A DNA stretch of 46,187 nt from an uncultured Porphyromonadaceae bacterium (GTDB lineage: Bacteria > Bacteroidota > Bacteroidia > Bacteroidales > Muribaculaceae). Made by a program: the position numbers and the translations under genes. Under the pieces are notes generated by a model. The model did not search any database and was not told where the DNA came from. It saw only the letters and a list, made by a program, of their open reading frames with translations. Within the stretch, counting starts at the first letter, position 1, and each line of letters opens with the position of its first letter. This document shows positions 15,003 to 23,189 of this stretch, piece by piece. The DNA lies in assembly GCA_947178215.1 (NCBI GenBank), contig CAMWXJ010000019.1, positions 1-46,187 of the forward strand, given 5' to 3'.

Positions 15003-16736
15003 ATGCGCTACATCTTTTACCCCATTCTTTCTTTACTCATAATATGTATTGCAGCGTGCTCGCATCGCGATACATACAGTGTTGAGATAATGAATCAGGC
15101 CAACAGAATCATGGAACGCCGCCCTGACTCAGCTCTCGTTCTCCTTAAAGATATTGATGATTCACAACTGGCAGAGGCTGAACGGGCGCGTTATGCATTG
15201 CTCATGTCTATGGCCCTTGATAAGAATTACATAGACACCACCACTTTCGATGTCCTGCAACCGGCCATTGATTATTATCCCGACAACGGCACATCTGATG
15301 AAATACTCAAGACCTATTACTACCAAGGCCGTGTGTTTCAGAACCAGGGCGATCTCGATAACGCTTTATATTCATTTTATAAGGGACTTACTGCGGCCAA
15401 AGAATGTGATGACTCATTGTTCCTAGCCAGAACTCTTGTCGCTCAGGCAATTATATTTAGAGACTTTCTGGATATTTTAAATTATAGAGCTAATTATGAA
15501 AAATCGGCAGTAATCTATAAGAATCTGTCTTTAAAAGCCTTGGAGTTCGATTGTCTTTTGCAGGCATTGAATGGCTCAATTTTATTGGAAGATAAAGTGA
15601 GAGCCGACAGCATTCTGACTCTTTGTAGAGAGTTCGTGTCAATTGATGAGAGTCTGAATGCGCAACTCAAAAGGTATCTTCTTTCTTATGCGATACGCTT
15701 TGGTTCTAAATCAGATATGCAGGAATCAATATCACAGCTTATGCAGGGCTCGTTAGAGGATAATGAGGAACTCTTAAATATCGCTCTGGCATTTAATAAA
15801 ATTGGAAAGAATGAGGAGGCTAAGCAGCTGTTGGCACAAGTTAAAGAATCGGGTAGAGGTTACGATACTATTAAGTGGCAGGCAATAACGGTCTATGTTT
15901 TGAGAGACCTATACGAATATGAAAATGCTTTTACAGAATATTGGGACTTGAATCAAAAGTTGGATTCCATTGATGCTGTGAAACTTACTCGTCAGGCATA
16001 TTTACTTACAGAGAAATATGTAAGCGAGTTGAAAGCAGGAGAAGAATCCAGGCAAAAGTCTATTATAATCTGGGGATGTATAAGTGGAGTGTGTGTATTG
16101 ATGCTCATGATTGTTCTGATATATTATCGGTATAGAATTGGGCGCTCCAAGCGTATTATTGCCGAGCATGAAAACGCACAGTTACTTTTGCGACAGCAAG
16201 CACTCATTAAGGAAAACGAATTTTTAGATCTATCACATCATACTGCGGAACTTGAAGCGGATAATCTCAGGTTGGAATTGTCGCGTCTTACAAGTGAGCA
16301 GGAAGATTTGAAGGAGATGCTTGCAACTCAGATAGAATTGACAACTCCTATTCAAGAGATAATCAAGAATAGGCTTGAGATACTTAATGGACTGCTGGCA
16401 AAAGAAATTTCCTCAAACGATTCCTATGCCACATCTTATAACAAGTGGGTTGAGTCTATCAAACGTGATAAAGCTGAGTTTATGAACTCTACTCGACTGA
16501 CTTTTGCAGTTTCTCATCCTAAATTTATTCGTCATCTGCAGTCGCATGGTCTGACGGAGGATGAGATTAACTATGTGTGTCTTTATGCGTTGGGATTACG
16601 GGGTAAGGAAGTTGGAGAATATATCCAGCTAAAACGGCATTATAACATCAGTTGTGAGATTAGAAAAAAACTTGGGGTTGACGAACACTCAACCAATCTG
16701 AGTATTTATGTGCGGCGGTTGATGAAGGATTTATAA
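15003..16736 (+). CDS. Lipid-anchored TPR transmembrane regulator with C-terminal HTH
   Basis: A 577-residue one-component regulator. Its N-terminus is a lipoprotein signal (lipobox IAAC, Cys19). Residues 25-345 are helical, TPR-like repeats predicted to be periplasmic (for example DEILKTYYYQGRVFQNQGD). Residues 353-376 form one transmembrane helix followed by YRYRIGRSKR, giving a cytoplasmic C-terminus. Residues 385-445 look like coiled coil, and 517-577 form a winged or LuxR-like HTH (LTEDEINYVCLYALGLRGKE...RRLMKDL). This architecture is widespread in Bacteroidales and is often near surface-protein genes. The gene is much richer in A+T than its upstream neighbours. Targets are unknown; the small lipoprotein and barrel downstream are candidates by position. 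Confidence 0.82.
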   Translation: MRYIFYPILSLLIICIAACSHRDTYSVEIMNQANRIMERRPDSALVLLKDIDDSQLAEAERARYALLMSMALDKNYIDTTTFDVLQPAIDYYPDNGTSDEILKTYYYQGRVFQNQGDLDNALYSFYKGLTAAKECDDSLFLARTLVAQAIIFRDFLDILNYRANYEKSAVIYKNLSLKALEFDCLLQALNGSILLEDKVRADSILTLCREFVSIDESLNAQLKRYLLSYAIRFGSKSDMQESISQLMQGSLEDNEELLNIALAFNKIGKNEEAKQLLAQVKESGRGYDTIKWQAITVYVLRDLYEYENAFTEYWDLNQKLDSIDAVKLTRQAYLLTEKYVSELKAGEESRQKSIIIWGCISGVCVLMLMIVLIYYRYRIGRSKRIIAEHENAQLLLRQQALIKENEFLDLSHHTAELEADNLRLELSRLTSEQEDLKEMLATQIELTTPIQEIIKNRLEILNGLLAKEISSNDSYATSYNKWVESIKRDKAEFMNSTRLTFAVSHPKFIRHLQSHGLTEDEINYVCLYALGLRGKEVGEYIQLKRHYNISCEIRKKLGVDEHSTNLSIYVRRLMKDL

Positions 16737-16754
16737 GCGGTCGTTAAACTTTTT

Positions 16755-16788
16755 ACGTCGATGTTAATGTTTTAGCATCGACGTTTTT
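16755..16788 (+). terminator. Terminator of the regulator gene
   Basis: ACGTCGATG (16755-16763) and CATCGACGT (16776-16784) form a 9-bp perfect stem directly followed by a T-run ending at 16788, 18 bp past the stop codon. Confidence 0.85.
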
Positions 16789-16838
16789 GTAATGCGCATG
16801 AATATAGGCGTTTATACGCATGGGTGTTAAACTTTTAT

Positions 16839-16870
16839 TTTGTTTGGAAATTCTATCCCACATAATTTTG
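16839..16870 (+). promoter_or_regulatory. Strong consensus promoter of the 36-codon lipoprotein
   Basis: TTTG (16839-16842), exactly 20 nt, TAATTTTG (16863-16870). It is among the best consensus matches in the window, with an A/C-rich leader of about 35 nt before the ATG at 16911. Confidence 0.82.
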
Positions 16871-16910
16871 CACCGTCAAACCAATCAACAAATTCAAACA
16901 ATTCAACCAT

Positions 16911-17021
16911 ATGAAAAAATTCATTCTTTGGGCCATGTTTGTAATGGCTGTCGGGCTCTCATCCTGTTCCGATGTTGAGATGCCCGAGACACACTATGAA
17001 AAAGCTTTCAAGTCCGGGTAA
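16911..17021 (+). CDS. 36-residue small lipoprotein, or N-terminal remnant of a larger one
   Basis: ATG at 16911 opens a 36-codon frame ending in TAA at 17019-17021. The peptide has a full lipoprotein signal (MKKFILWAMFVMAVGLSSC, Cys19) and a short tail SDVEMPETHYEKAFKSG. The tail ending in YEKAFK resembles the mature start of larger Bacteroidales lipoproteins that continue with a GxIDPNQxW-type segment, so it may be a truncated gene. Against decay, it has a consensus promoter, an intact ATG and a clean stop. Nothing after the stop (17022-17232) continues such a protein in any frame that I can see. It lies between the membrane regulator and a barrel protein. No function is known. Confidence 0.6.
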   Translation: MKKFILWAMFVMAVGLSSCSDVEMPETHYEKAFKSG

Positions 17022-17112
17022 TCCAATCAATGGTTTGTTTCACAATTTTACAAACATAAACATTTTGATAATCAACAAATTACCTCCCCCCATAAGAGAG
17101 TCGTATTCCGCG

Positions 17113-17144
17113 TTTGGAAGACTGAGTGACAATTGCTACCTTTG
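17113..17144 (+). promoter_or_regulatory. Promoter of the second barrel gene
   Basis: TTTG (17113-17116), 20 nt, TACCTTTG (17137-17144) matches the consensus exactly. The leader to the ATG at 17233 is about 80 nt. Confidence 0.78.
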
Positions 17145-17232
17145 TGCTGTTTTAGCCCGCTTAAACGAGGTTCTTGCGGTCTGAAACCAACTGAAAAATC
17201 CAATTATAGAACCTCCCTAATCTATCACTCTT

Positions 17233-17832
17233 ATGAGATTCATCACAATAGTCAGCGCCCTCGTAATGACGGTCGCAATATCGTTTAGCGCCGTTGCGCA
17301 AAACCGCTGGAATGTGTATGCTGGCGGCACACTGTCGCATTTATGCGAAAAGCCCTGGGCAGGCTCTTACGGCTGGGGCGGAGGCGCCCTGATAGGCGGC
17401 GGTTACGAGATCAACTTCAATTCCCACTGGAGCCTGACTCCTCAGGTCGAGGTGAGTTACGTCAACAACGGTGCCACGCTGTCGGGTTCTGATTACAGCA
17501 GCAAGTATGCCAACAGTCTTAAAACATGGAGCGTCAACATCCCTGTGATTGCAGGTTTCCGCTTCCCGTTGAGCGAGAGTGTCGGGCTGCGCTTCGGCGT
17601 CGGTCCTTACTTGCAGCAGGCTTTTTGGGGACGTATCCACGATTCCAACGACAAGGAGATTTCCCCTTCTGGCAATTTCAGCAAGAGGTTCAATGTAGGC
17701 GTCATCGGTGAGGCCGCCGTGGAGACCGGCAGCCACTTCTCCTACTTCTTCCGCACACAGTATCCCTTCCTGAAAGAAGGGTGGATACGCAAGACCATCA
17801 ACCTCTCCCTGGGCGTCCGCTACACCTTCTGA
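17233..17832 (+). CDS. Outer-membrane beta-barrel protein (porin-like)
   Basis: A 199-residue protein with signal peptide MRFITIVSALVMTVAISFSAVAQ, followed by alternating amphipathic strands (RWNVYAGGTLSH, WSLTPQVEVSYV, VGLRFGVGPYLQQ, INLSLGVRYTF). It ends in an aromatic Phe, the classical Bam-recognised C-terminal strand. It matches the general outer-membrane beta-barrel family of Bacteroidota (eight strands probable). It has its own promoter and terminator, so it is a separate transcript from the small lipoprotein. The function is unknown. The position next to a membrane-spanning regulator suggests it may be a regulated envelope component. Confidence 0.8.
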   Translation: MRFITIVSALVMTVAISFSAVAQNRWNVYAGGTLSHLCEKPWAGSYGWGGGALIGGGYEINFNSHWSLTPQVEVSYVNNGATLSGSDYSSKYANSLKTWSVNIPVIAGFRFPLSESVGLRFGVGPYLQQAFWGRIHDSNDKEISPSGNFSKRFNVGVIGEAAVETGSHFSYFFRTQYPFLKEGWIRKTINLSLGVRYTF

Positions 17833-17853
17833 GCAGCATCCTGCGATTGGCCT

Positions 17854-17880
17854 GTCAGGGCAGCGTGCTGACTTTTTATT
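17854..17880 (+). terminator. Terminator of the second barrel gene
   Basis: GTCAG (17854-17858) pairs with CTGAC (17868-17872) with partial inner pairing, directly followed by TTTTTATT, 22 bp past the stop codon. Confidence 0.65.
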
Positions 17881-17890
17881 CGCCCGTATG

Positions 17891-17920
17891 TTGTGATTCT
17901 CGATATATTCCCTATCTTTG
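17891..17920 (+). promoter_or_regulatory. Promoter of the TerB-like gene
   Basis: TTG (17891-17893), 19 nt, TATCTTTG (17913-17920). The leader to the ATG at 17963 is about 35 nt. Confidence 0.72.
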
Positions 17921-17962
17921 CAATGTATAAACCAACCATTCTAATCCTAATAACATACAATC

Positions 17963-18406
17963 ATGGGACTATTCGATAAGATTTTCAAGCAAGTACCCGA
18001 AGAAGACAAGTTCAGCAAGCAGGAAGCATTTGCCGGCATCGCGCTTGCCATGGCAGGTGCCGACGGCAGCATATCTCAGTCGGAGTGGGACGGCATAGTC
18101 AACTACATCCGTCGTCTCCGTCTCTACGACAACTTCTCGGGTCCGGCTTTCGACAAGATGTTCGACAAGCTCTTCCGTGTCCTCAAGAATCAGGGCGCCA
18201 GCGCCCTCGTGGCATCCTCTATCGATGGTCTTCCCGAGGACCTCAAGCTCACGGCATTCGCCTGTGCAGTGGATATAGCTCTCGCCGACGGTGTACTCGA
18301 GGAGGAGGAAAAGGATATCATCAACCAGCTCGCCGAATCTCTCCAGATACCTGAACAAACGGCTATCTCGATTATCGAGGTTCTCATTATCAAGAACAAG
18401 GCCTGA
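17963..18406 (+). CDS. TerB-like (tellurite-resistance family) cytoplasmic protein
   Basis: A 147-residue all-helical acidic protein without a signal peptide. It shows the duplicated TerB pattern: a first half with FAGIALAMAGADGSISQSEWD and a second half with FACAVDIALADGVLEEEEKD, each an acidic, possibly metal-binding helix-loop (A-x-ADGxIxxxE). TerB-like proteins bind divalent metal and serve in stress or membrane-associated complexes. The rest of a ter operon is absent here, so a role in tellurite resistance is not supported. It is transcribed alone. Confidence 0.8.
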   Translation: MGLFDKIFKQVPEEDKFSKQEAFAGIALAMAGADGSISQSEWDGIVNYIRRLRLYDNFSGPAFDKMFDKLFRVLKNQGASALVASSIDGLPEDLKLTAFACAVDIALADGVLEEEEKDIINQLAESLQIPEQTAISIIEVLIIKNKA

Positions 18407-18450
18407 TAGGCATAAGCATCTTCCCGGTCATCGACCGGCTTTCGTAAAAT

Positions 18451-18489
18451 ATCGGCTTTCCGCTGTCGGACAGATGGTGGAAAGCCGAT
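18451..18489 (+). terminator. Hairpin after the TerB-like gene
   Basis: ATCGGCTTTCCGC (18451-18463) pairs with GTGGAAAGCCGAT (18477-18489), 13 pairs including one G-T. A smaller hairpin (CCGGT/ACCGG, 18425-18438) precedes it. Only a mixed A/T run follows, so termination strength is uncertain. Confidence 0.6.
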
Positions 18490-18588
18490 TATGTTATATG
18501 ACGCTGATGCCTCCTGAGCAACGCCGGGAGCCGCCGGCCGGATTGACGATTTTGGGCCGGTTATGGCGTGATATTGGCGATTTTGGGT

Positions 18589-18596
18589 TATCTTTG
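18589..18596 (+). promoter_or_regulatory. Promoter core of polA
   Basis: TATCTTTG (18589-18596) fits TAnnTTTG. No TTTG lies at the right distance upstream. The leader to the ATG at 18648 is about 45 nt. Confidence 0.5.
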
Positions 18597-18647
18597 CCGA
18601 GGCTTGCTGTGCGCATCGGTCGACGCGCACTCTCCGTCTAAGTGCCT

Positions 18648-21380
18648 ATGGATAATAAACGCCTCTTCCTTCTCGACGCGTATGCCCTGATTTACAGGGC
18701 ATACTATGCTATGATACGCTCGCCGCGCGTCACCTCCGCGGGTGTCAACACCTCGGCGGTGATGGGATTTGTCAACACCCTCGACGAGCTGCTCCGCAAG
18801 GAGCGCCCCACGCATATTGCGGTGTGCTTCGACCCGCCCCACGGCAAGACATTTCGCCATGAGGAGTATCCCGAATACAAGGCGCAGCGCGAGAAGCAGC
18901 CCGAGGACATCACGCTCTCGCTGCCCTATATCGAGCGCATACTCAACGCCATGCGCATCCCCATGATAATGCGCGAGAACTATGAGGCCGACGATGTGAT
19001 AGGCACCCTCGCGCAGATAGCTCAGCGCGAGGGCTACACCACCTACATGATGACCCCCGACAAAGATTACGCCCAGCTCGTGACCGACCACATATTCCAG
19101 TATAGGCCGAGCCTCCGCGGCGAAGGGTTTGAGATACGCGGGCCAAAGGAGGTGTGCGAGCGTTTCGGCGTGCCGTCGCCCGAGCGTGTGATAGACCTGC
19201 TCGCCCTCGAAGGCGACGCCTCCGACAACATCCCCGGCTGCCCCGGCGTGGGCGAAAAGACCGCCGTGAAGCTGCTCGCGGAGTACGACAACGTGGAGAA
19301 CATCATAGGCCACGCCGACGAGATAAAGGGTGCCCTCGGCAAGAAAATCCGTGAGAACGTCGACAACATCCGCTTCTCCAAATATCTGGCCACTATCAAG
19401 ACCGATGTGCCTACCCTCGAAGGCTTCGACATCGACAGCCTCGAAAGGCGCGACCCTGATGCCGACGAGCTGATAGCGGTGTACGGCGAGCTTGAATTCC
19501 GCACGTTTATCAAACGCCTTACGGCCGGGCAGACCGCCGTCGACACGAGCAAGCCCACAGCTAAGGCCGCACAGCCCGACGACGGCATGGGCAGCCTCTT
19601 CGACCTCCCCGAAGAGAACACTCTGCCGGTGCAGGAGGCGCTTCCCGACTACGACACCGCGTCGTCGCCCGCCGAGGCCGCGGAGGCGTGTGAGCGCGCC
19701 CGCAAGGCACCGCGCTGCGGTATAGCGTTTGTGGCTCCCGGCCCCGACGCCATGACCGCCCGCTGGACAGCCCTCGTGCTCGTGCCCGACGACGGAGGCC
19801 GCCCCGTGGCAATCAACATCCCCGCCGCAGGGGAGGGGCGAGCCGAGATGATGGTGATGATACAGCCGCTGCTGGCCGAGAAAGAGGCTCACCTCGTGGC
19901 TCACGACTTCAAGAGATGCATCGTCATAGCGCGACGCGAGGAGATAACTGTGCGCGCCGACTTCACCGACACAGCCATAGCCCACTACCTGCTGGAGCCG
20001 GAGATGAAGCACGGCATCGAGCTGCTCGCACGCAAATATCTCGACCGCGAGCTGCCCGACGCTCTCCCCGACACCCTTGAAGCCGCACTGCTGTCGGCGA
20101 CTGTGGCCCTCGCCCTCGAAGAGCCGCTGCTGGCCGAGGTGGAGGCCGCCGGCCTCACTCCGCTCATGCGCGAGATAGAGCTGCCCCTCGAGAGGGTGCT
20201 CGCCGACATGGAGTTTACCGGCGTGAGAATCGACTCCGTGGAGCTTGGCCGCCTGTCGGCGGCATATACGCGCCGCTTGCAGGATATGGAGCAGAAGGTC
20301 TATGAGCTCGCCGGAACGCGCTTCAATCTCTCGTCGCCCATGCAGGTAGGCGAAGTGCTGTTTGATCGTCTTAAAATCGACGTCAAGGCCAAGCGCACCA
20401 AGCGCGGCGGCTACTCTACCACCGAGGATATTCTGCTCAAATATGCCCCCGACTGGCCTATCGTGAGCCTGATACTCGACATACGCGGCCTGCGTAAGCT
20501 GCTCGCCACGTATATCAACGCGCTCCCGGCGCTCGTCAACCCCGTGACCGGCAAAATCCACACCACTTACAACCAGACCGTGACGGCCACAGGACGCATA
20601 TCCTCCACCAACCCCAACCTCCAGAACATACCGGTGCGAACCGACGACGGGCGCGAGATACGCCGAGCTTTCATCTCCGACCCCGGCGACCTGTTCATGA
20701 GCGCCGACTACTCGCAGATAGAGCTGAGGCTCATGGCCGACCTGTCGGGTGACCCCGACATGGTGGGAGCTTTCCGCGACGGCGCCGACATCCACCGCGC
20801 CACCGCTGCCAAAATCTACAAGGTGCCGCTCGACGAAGTGACTGACGAAATGCGCCGAAATGCCAAGACCGCCAATTTCGGCATCATCTACGGCATATCG
20901 GCGTTTGGACTCGCCGAGCGCCTCGGCATTCCACGCGGCGAGGCCAAGGACCTCATCGAGGGCTATTTTTCATCCTACCCCCATATCGCCGACTATATAG
21001 GCAACGCCATAAAGCAGGCACGCACCGATGGCTACGTCACCACTATCATGGGGCGCCGCCGTATCCTCGCCGACATCAATTCGCGCAATGCCACTGTGCG
21101 CGCCTTTGCCGAACGAAACGCCGTCAATGCCCCGATTCAGGGCTCGGCAGCCGACATCATCAAGCTCGCCATGGTGCGCATAGCCGCACGCATGGAGGAG
21201 CGCGGCATGCGCTCGCGAATGATTATGCAGGTCCACGACGAACTCATATTCAACGTCAAGCCCGACGAGCTCCCCGACCTCCAGGCAATCGTAATGACCG
21301 AGATGGCCGGGGCCTACCGGGGTAAGGTGAAGCTCGAAGTCGCCGCCGGCACCGCCACCAACTGGCTCGAAGCACACTGA
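18648..21380 (+). CDS. polA: DNA polymerase I, proofreading site apparently lost
   Basis: Replication and repair polymerase of about 910 residues; numbers count from the upstream GTG at 18642. Residues 1-295 are the 5' nuclease (EADDVIG at 115-121, TPDKDY at 138-143, helix-hairpin-helix near 195-215). Residues about 335-505 correspond to the 3'-5' exonuclease fold, but the metal-binding signature is gone: the expected D-x-E strand reads CGIAFVAPG (359-367), the second motif reads AHDFKRC with Cys for Asp, and the third lacks the Y-x3-D pair. The polymerase domain is intact: TVTATGRISSTNPNLQNIP (about 647-664), Asp689 in DYSQIELR, the O-helix RRNAKTANFGIIYG and HDE at 865-867. ATG 18648 is preferred over GTG 18642. 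Confidence 0.96.
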   Translation: MDNKRLFLLDAYALIYRAYYAMIRSPRVTSAGVNTSAVMGFVNTLDELLRKERPTHIAVCFDPPHGKTFRHEEYPEYKAQREKQPEDITLSLPYIERILNAMRIPMIMRENYEADDVIGTLAQIAQREGYTTYMMTPDKDYAQLVTDHIFQYRPSLRGEGFEIRGPKEVCERFGVPSPERVIDLLALEGDASDNIPGCPGVGEKTAVKLLAEYDNVENIIGHADEIKGALGKKIRENVDNIRFSKYLATIKTDVPTLEGFDIDSLERRDPDADELIAVYGELEFRTFIKRLTAGQTAVDTSKPTAKAAQPDDGMGSLFDLPEENTLPVQEALPDYDTASSPAEAAEACERARKAPRCGIAFVAPGPDAMTARWTALVLVPDDGGRPVAINIPAAGEGRAEMMVMIQPLLAEKEAHLVAHDFKRCIVIARREEITVRADFTDTAIAHYLLEPEMKHGIELLARKYLDRELPDALPDTLEAALLSATVALALEEPLLAEVEAAGLTPLMREIELPLERVLADMEFTGVRIDSVELGRLSAAYTRRLQDMEQKVYELAGTRFNLSSPMQVGEVLFDRLKIDVKAKRTKRGGYSTTEDILLKYAPDWPIVSLILDIRGLRKLLATYINALPALVNPVTGKIHTTYNQTVTATGRISSTNPNLQNIPVRTDDGREIRRAFISDPGDLFMSADYSQIELRLMADLSGDPDMVGAFRDGADIHRATAAKIYKVPLDEVTDEMRRNAKTANFGIIYGISAFGLAERLGIPRGEAKDLIEGYFSSYPHIADYIGNAIKQARTDGYVTTIMGRRRILADINSRNATVRAFAERNAVNAPIQGSAADIIKLAMVRIAARMEERGMRSRMIMQVHDELIFNVKPDELPDLQAIVMTEMAGAYRGKVKLEVAAGTATNWLEAH

Positions 21381-21412
21381 TTAATCAATCACTCCCACCA
21401 GTAACAACACCG

Positions 21413-22504
21413 ATGCAACCCGATACCCACACTACGACACACGACAACACTGCGACACCCGCACCTCAGCCCAAGCGCGCGGGCGCTGGCAGTATTCTTG
21501 TCAAGTACGGCCTGCCGCTGCTCATATCGATAGGTCTGTGCTACCTGCTCTTCACCGGAGTCGACTTCAACGAAATGGCCCGGATAATACGTCGCGACTG
21601 CAACTTCACCTGGATAGCCGTGGCGCTCTGCCTCGCCACCCTGAGCCACGTGATACGTGGCGCCCGCTGGGGCATACAGCTCGCGGCGCTCGGCATCCGC
21701 CCCGGTCTCTTCGTGCTCACACTGTCGATATTCGGCACCTACGCCGTAAACCTCGTGCTGCCCCGCCTCGGCGAGCTGTGGCGCACGGGCTGGATTGCCA
21801 AGCGTCAGGACGCTCCGTTTGACAAGGTGTTTGGCTCAATGGTGGCTGACCGCCTCGCCGACACCGTCACCGTGCTGCTCATCACCGGCTTTACTTTCAT
21901 TATAGCCCACAGCGAGCTCATGCGCTACCTGAGCCAGAACACGGCCATGTACGATCGAGTGATGTCTATGGTAGCCTCGCCCTGGCTATGGGCCGGCTGC
22001 ATCGCCGTGCTCGCCATAATCGCGGTCATATTCAAGCGTTATCCCGACAATAAGCTGATTGTGAAAATCAAAGAGTTCTGCATTGGTCTGTGGAAAGGCT
22101 TCGCCGTGATAGGCAAGATGAAAGGTAAGGGCAAGTGGCTGCTGCTCACTGTGATGCTGTGGGGCTGCTACTTCTGTCAGCTTTATCTCGCCTTTTACGC
22201 GTTTCCCGTCACCTCCGAAGTTGTGGACAAGTATGGCATCATAGCGCCTCTGGTGTGTTTCGTGCTGTCGAGCATCTCCATGGGCGTGCCCTCCAACGGC
22301 GGTATAGGCCCCTGGCAGTGGGCCGTGATATTTGGTCTGAGCATGTTTCCCGTCGCAGGCCTCACCGACAGTTATTCCACGGCGTTCGCCAACCTCGTCA
22401 TGGGTTGTCAGACCCTGCTGCTTATCTTCCTCGGCATATTCACTTTCATTACTATATCGGTGATGAAGCACAAATCCACCTCAGCGAGCCATGAGCATGT
22501 TTGA
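21413..22504 (+). CDS. Lysylphosphatidylglycerol synthase TM-like / flippase-like membrane protein
   Basis: A 363-residue inner-membrane protein. After a polar, Thr/Pro/Ala-rich N-terminal 27 residues it has about eight transmembrane segments and family landmarks of the LPG_synthase_TM/UPF0104 (YbhN, AglD) group: SHVIRGARWG near 78-87, YAVNLVLPRLGELWR near 105-119 (the conserved P-R-x-G-E-x-x-R) and SISMGVPSNGGIGPWQW near 284-300. Members are thought to move lipids across the membrane; the lipid is unknown. Its 3' end overlaps the next gene by 14 bp, so they are co-translated. It starts 32 bp after polA and may be read through from it. Confidence 0.85.
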   Translation: MQPDTHTTTHDNTATPAPQPKRAGAGSILVKYGLPLLISIGLCYLLFTGVDFNEMARIIRRDCNFTWIAVALCLATLSHVIRGARWGIQLAALGIRPGLFVLTLSIFGTYAVNLVLPRLGELWRTGWIAKRQDAPFDKVFGSMVADRLADTVTVLLITGFTFIIAHSELMRYLSQNTAMYDRVMSMVASPWLWAGCIAVLAIIAVIFKRYPDNKLIVKIKEFCIGLWKGFAVIGKMKGKGKWLLLTVMLWGCYFCQLYLAFYAFPVTSEVVDKYGIIAPLVCFVLSSISMGVPSNGGIGPWQWAVIFGLSMFPVAGLTDSYSTAFANLVMGCQTLLLIFLGIFTFITISVMKHKSTSASHEHV

Positions 22505-23030
22505 TTACTCCGACGAGAAACCCGACTACTTTGTCGGCGACAGCCGCGACAAGGCTTCCGGCGCAGCCCCCGACGCCGGCTCGACCCTCGATTTCGGCGA
22601 CGGTGACGACAGCGGCGGCTCCCACGGCTATCCCGACGAGGCCCCCCGGCGGCGTCGCGGCCGCGCGCGTCGCGTCGTGGCGTGGATAATAGCCGTGTGT
22701 GTCGTGGTGCTGGTGGCACTGTGCTATTTCCGCTATTTCAACCCCTACGCCACCGAATCGCGCATTGACGGCTATGTGGTCAACGTGGAGCGTCGCGGCC
22801 TTCTGTTCAAGACCTACGAGGCCGAGATAATATCCGAGTCGGCACTCACCGATACCACGCGCGTGTACTCGCGCACCCTGACGGTGAGCATACCGTCGGC
22901 CACGCTCGCCCACCGTCTCCAAGCCATGCAGGGGAGCGGGCGTCGCGTGTCGCTTGTCACCGAGCGTTTCTACGGCATGCTGCCGTGGCGCGGAGCGTCG
23001 ACTACCGTTGTCACCGGGATTGCCGACTGA
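22491..23030 (+). CDS. Small single-pass membrane protein of unknown function
   Basis: A 179-residue protein overlapping the flippase-like gene by 14 bp. Residues 1-47 are acidic, Gly/Asp-rich and probably disordered. They are followed by a basic stop-transfer stretch (RRRRGRARR) and one transmembrane helix (WIIAVCVVVLVALCYF, about 61-76). The remaining roughly 100 residues are beta-rich (RIDGYVVNVERRGLLFKTYEAEI). The positive residues before the helix predict a cytoplasmic N-terminus and a periplasmic C-terminus. I do not recognise a named family. Tight coupling suggests it is a partner of the flippase-like protein. Confidence 0.75.
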   Translation: MSMFDYSDEKPDYFVGDSRDKASGAAPDAGSTLDFGDGDDSGGSHGYPDEAPRRRRGRARRVVAWIIAVCVVVLVALCYFRYFNPYATESRIDGYVVNVERRGLLFKTYEAEIISESALTDTTRVYSRTLTVSIPSATLAHRLQAMQGSGRRVSLVTERFYGMLPWRGASTTVVTGIAD

Positions 23031-23189
23031 TATTGTTCCATTATACCCCATGATTGGCCTATAATTCCACTCATGGCGCAAGAACGGGAGGCTGTTAAAT
23101 CTTTTTTTAGTTAAGTTCGGTTAATAGATGTGAGTTTTATAAACACACTCTCACATTCTACCAACCCAATATTCTTACCTCATTCAGCT

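Noticed and set aside
16972-17184. 70-codon frame overlapping the small lipoprotein
   Set aside because: It begins inside the 36-codon lipoprotein gene in another frame and has no signal, domain or promoter of its own. The barrel promoter also lies within it.
17963-18406. Tellurite-resistance operon
   Set aside because: Only one TerB-like gene is present. The other ter genes are missing, so resistance cannot be inferred.
18588-20795. 735-codon frame on the minus strand across polA
   Set aside because: It is antisense to an intact, motif-complete polA. The translation is rich in Gly, His and Val as expected for a shadow of C-ending codons.
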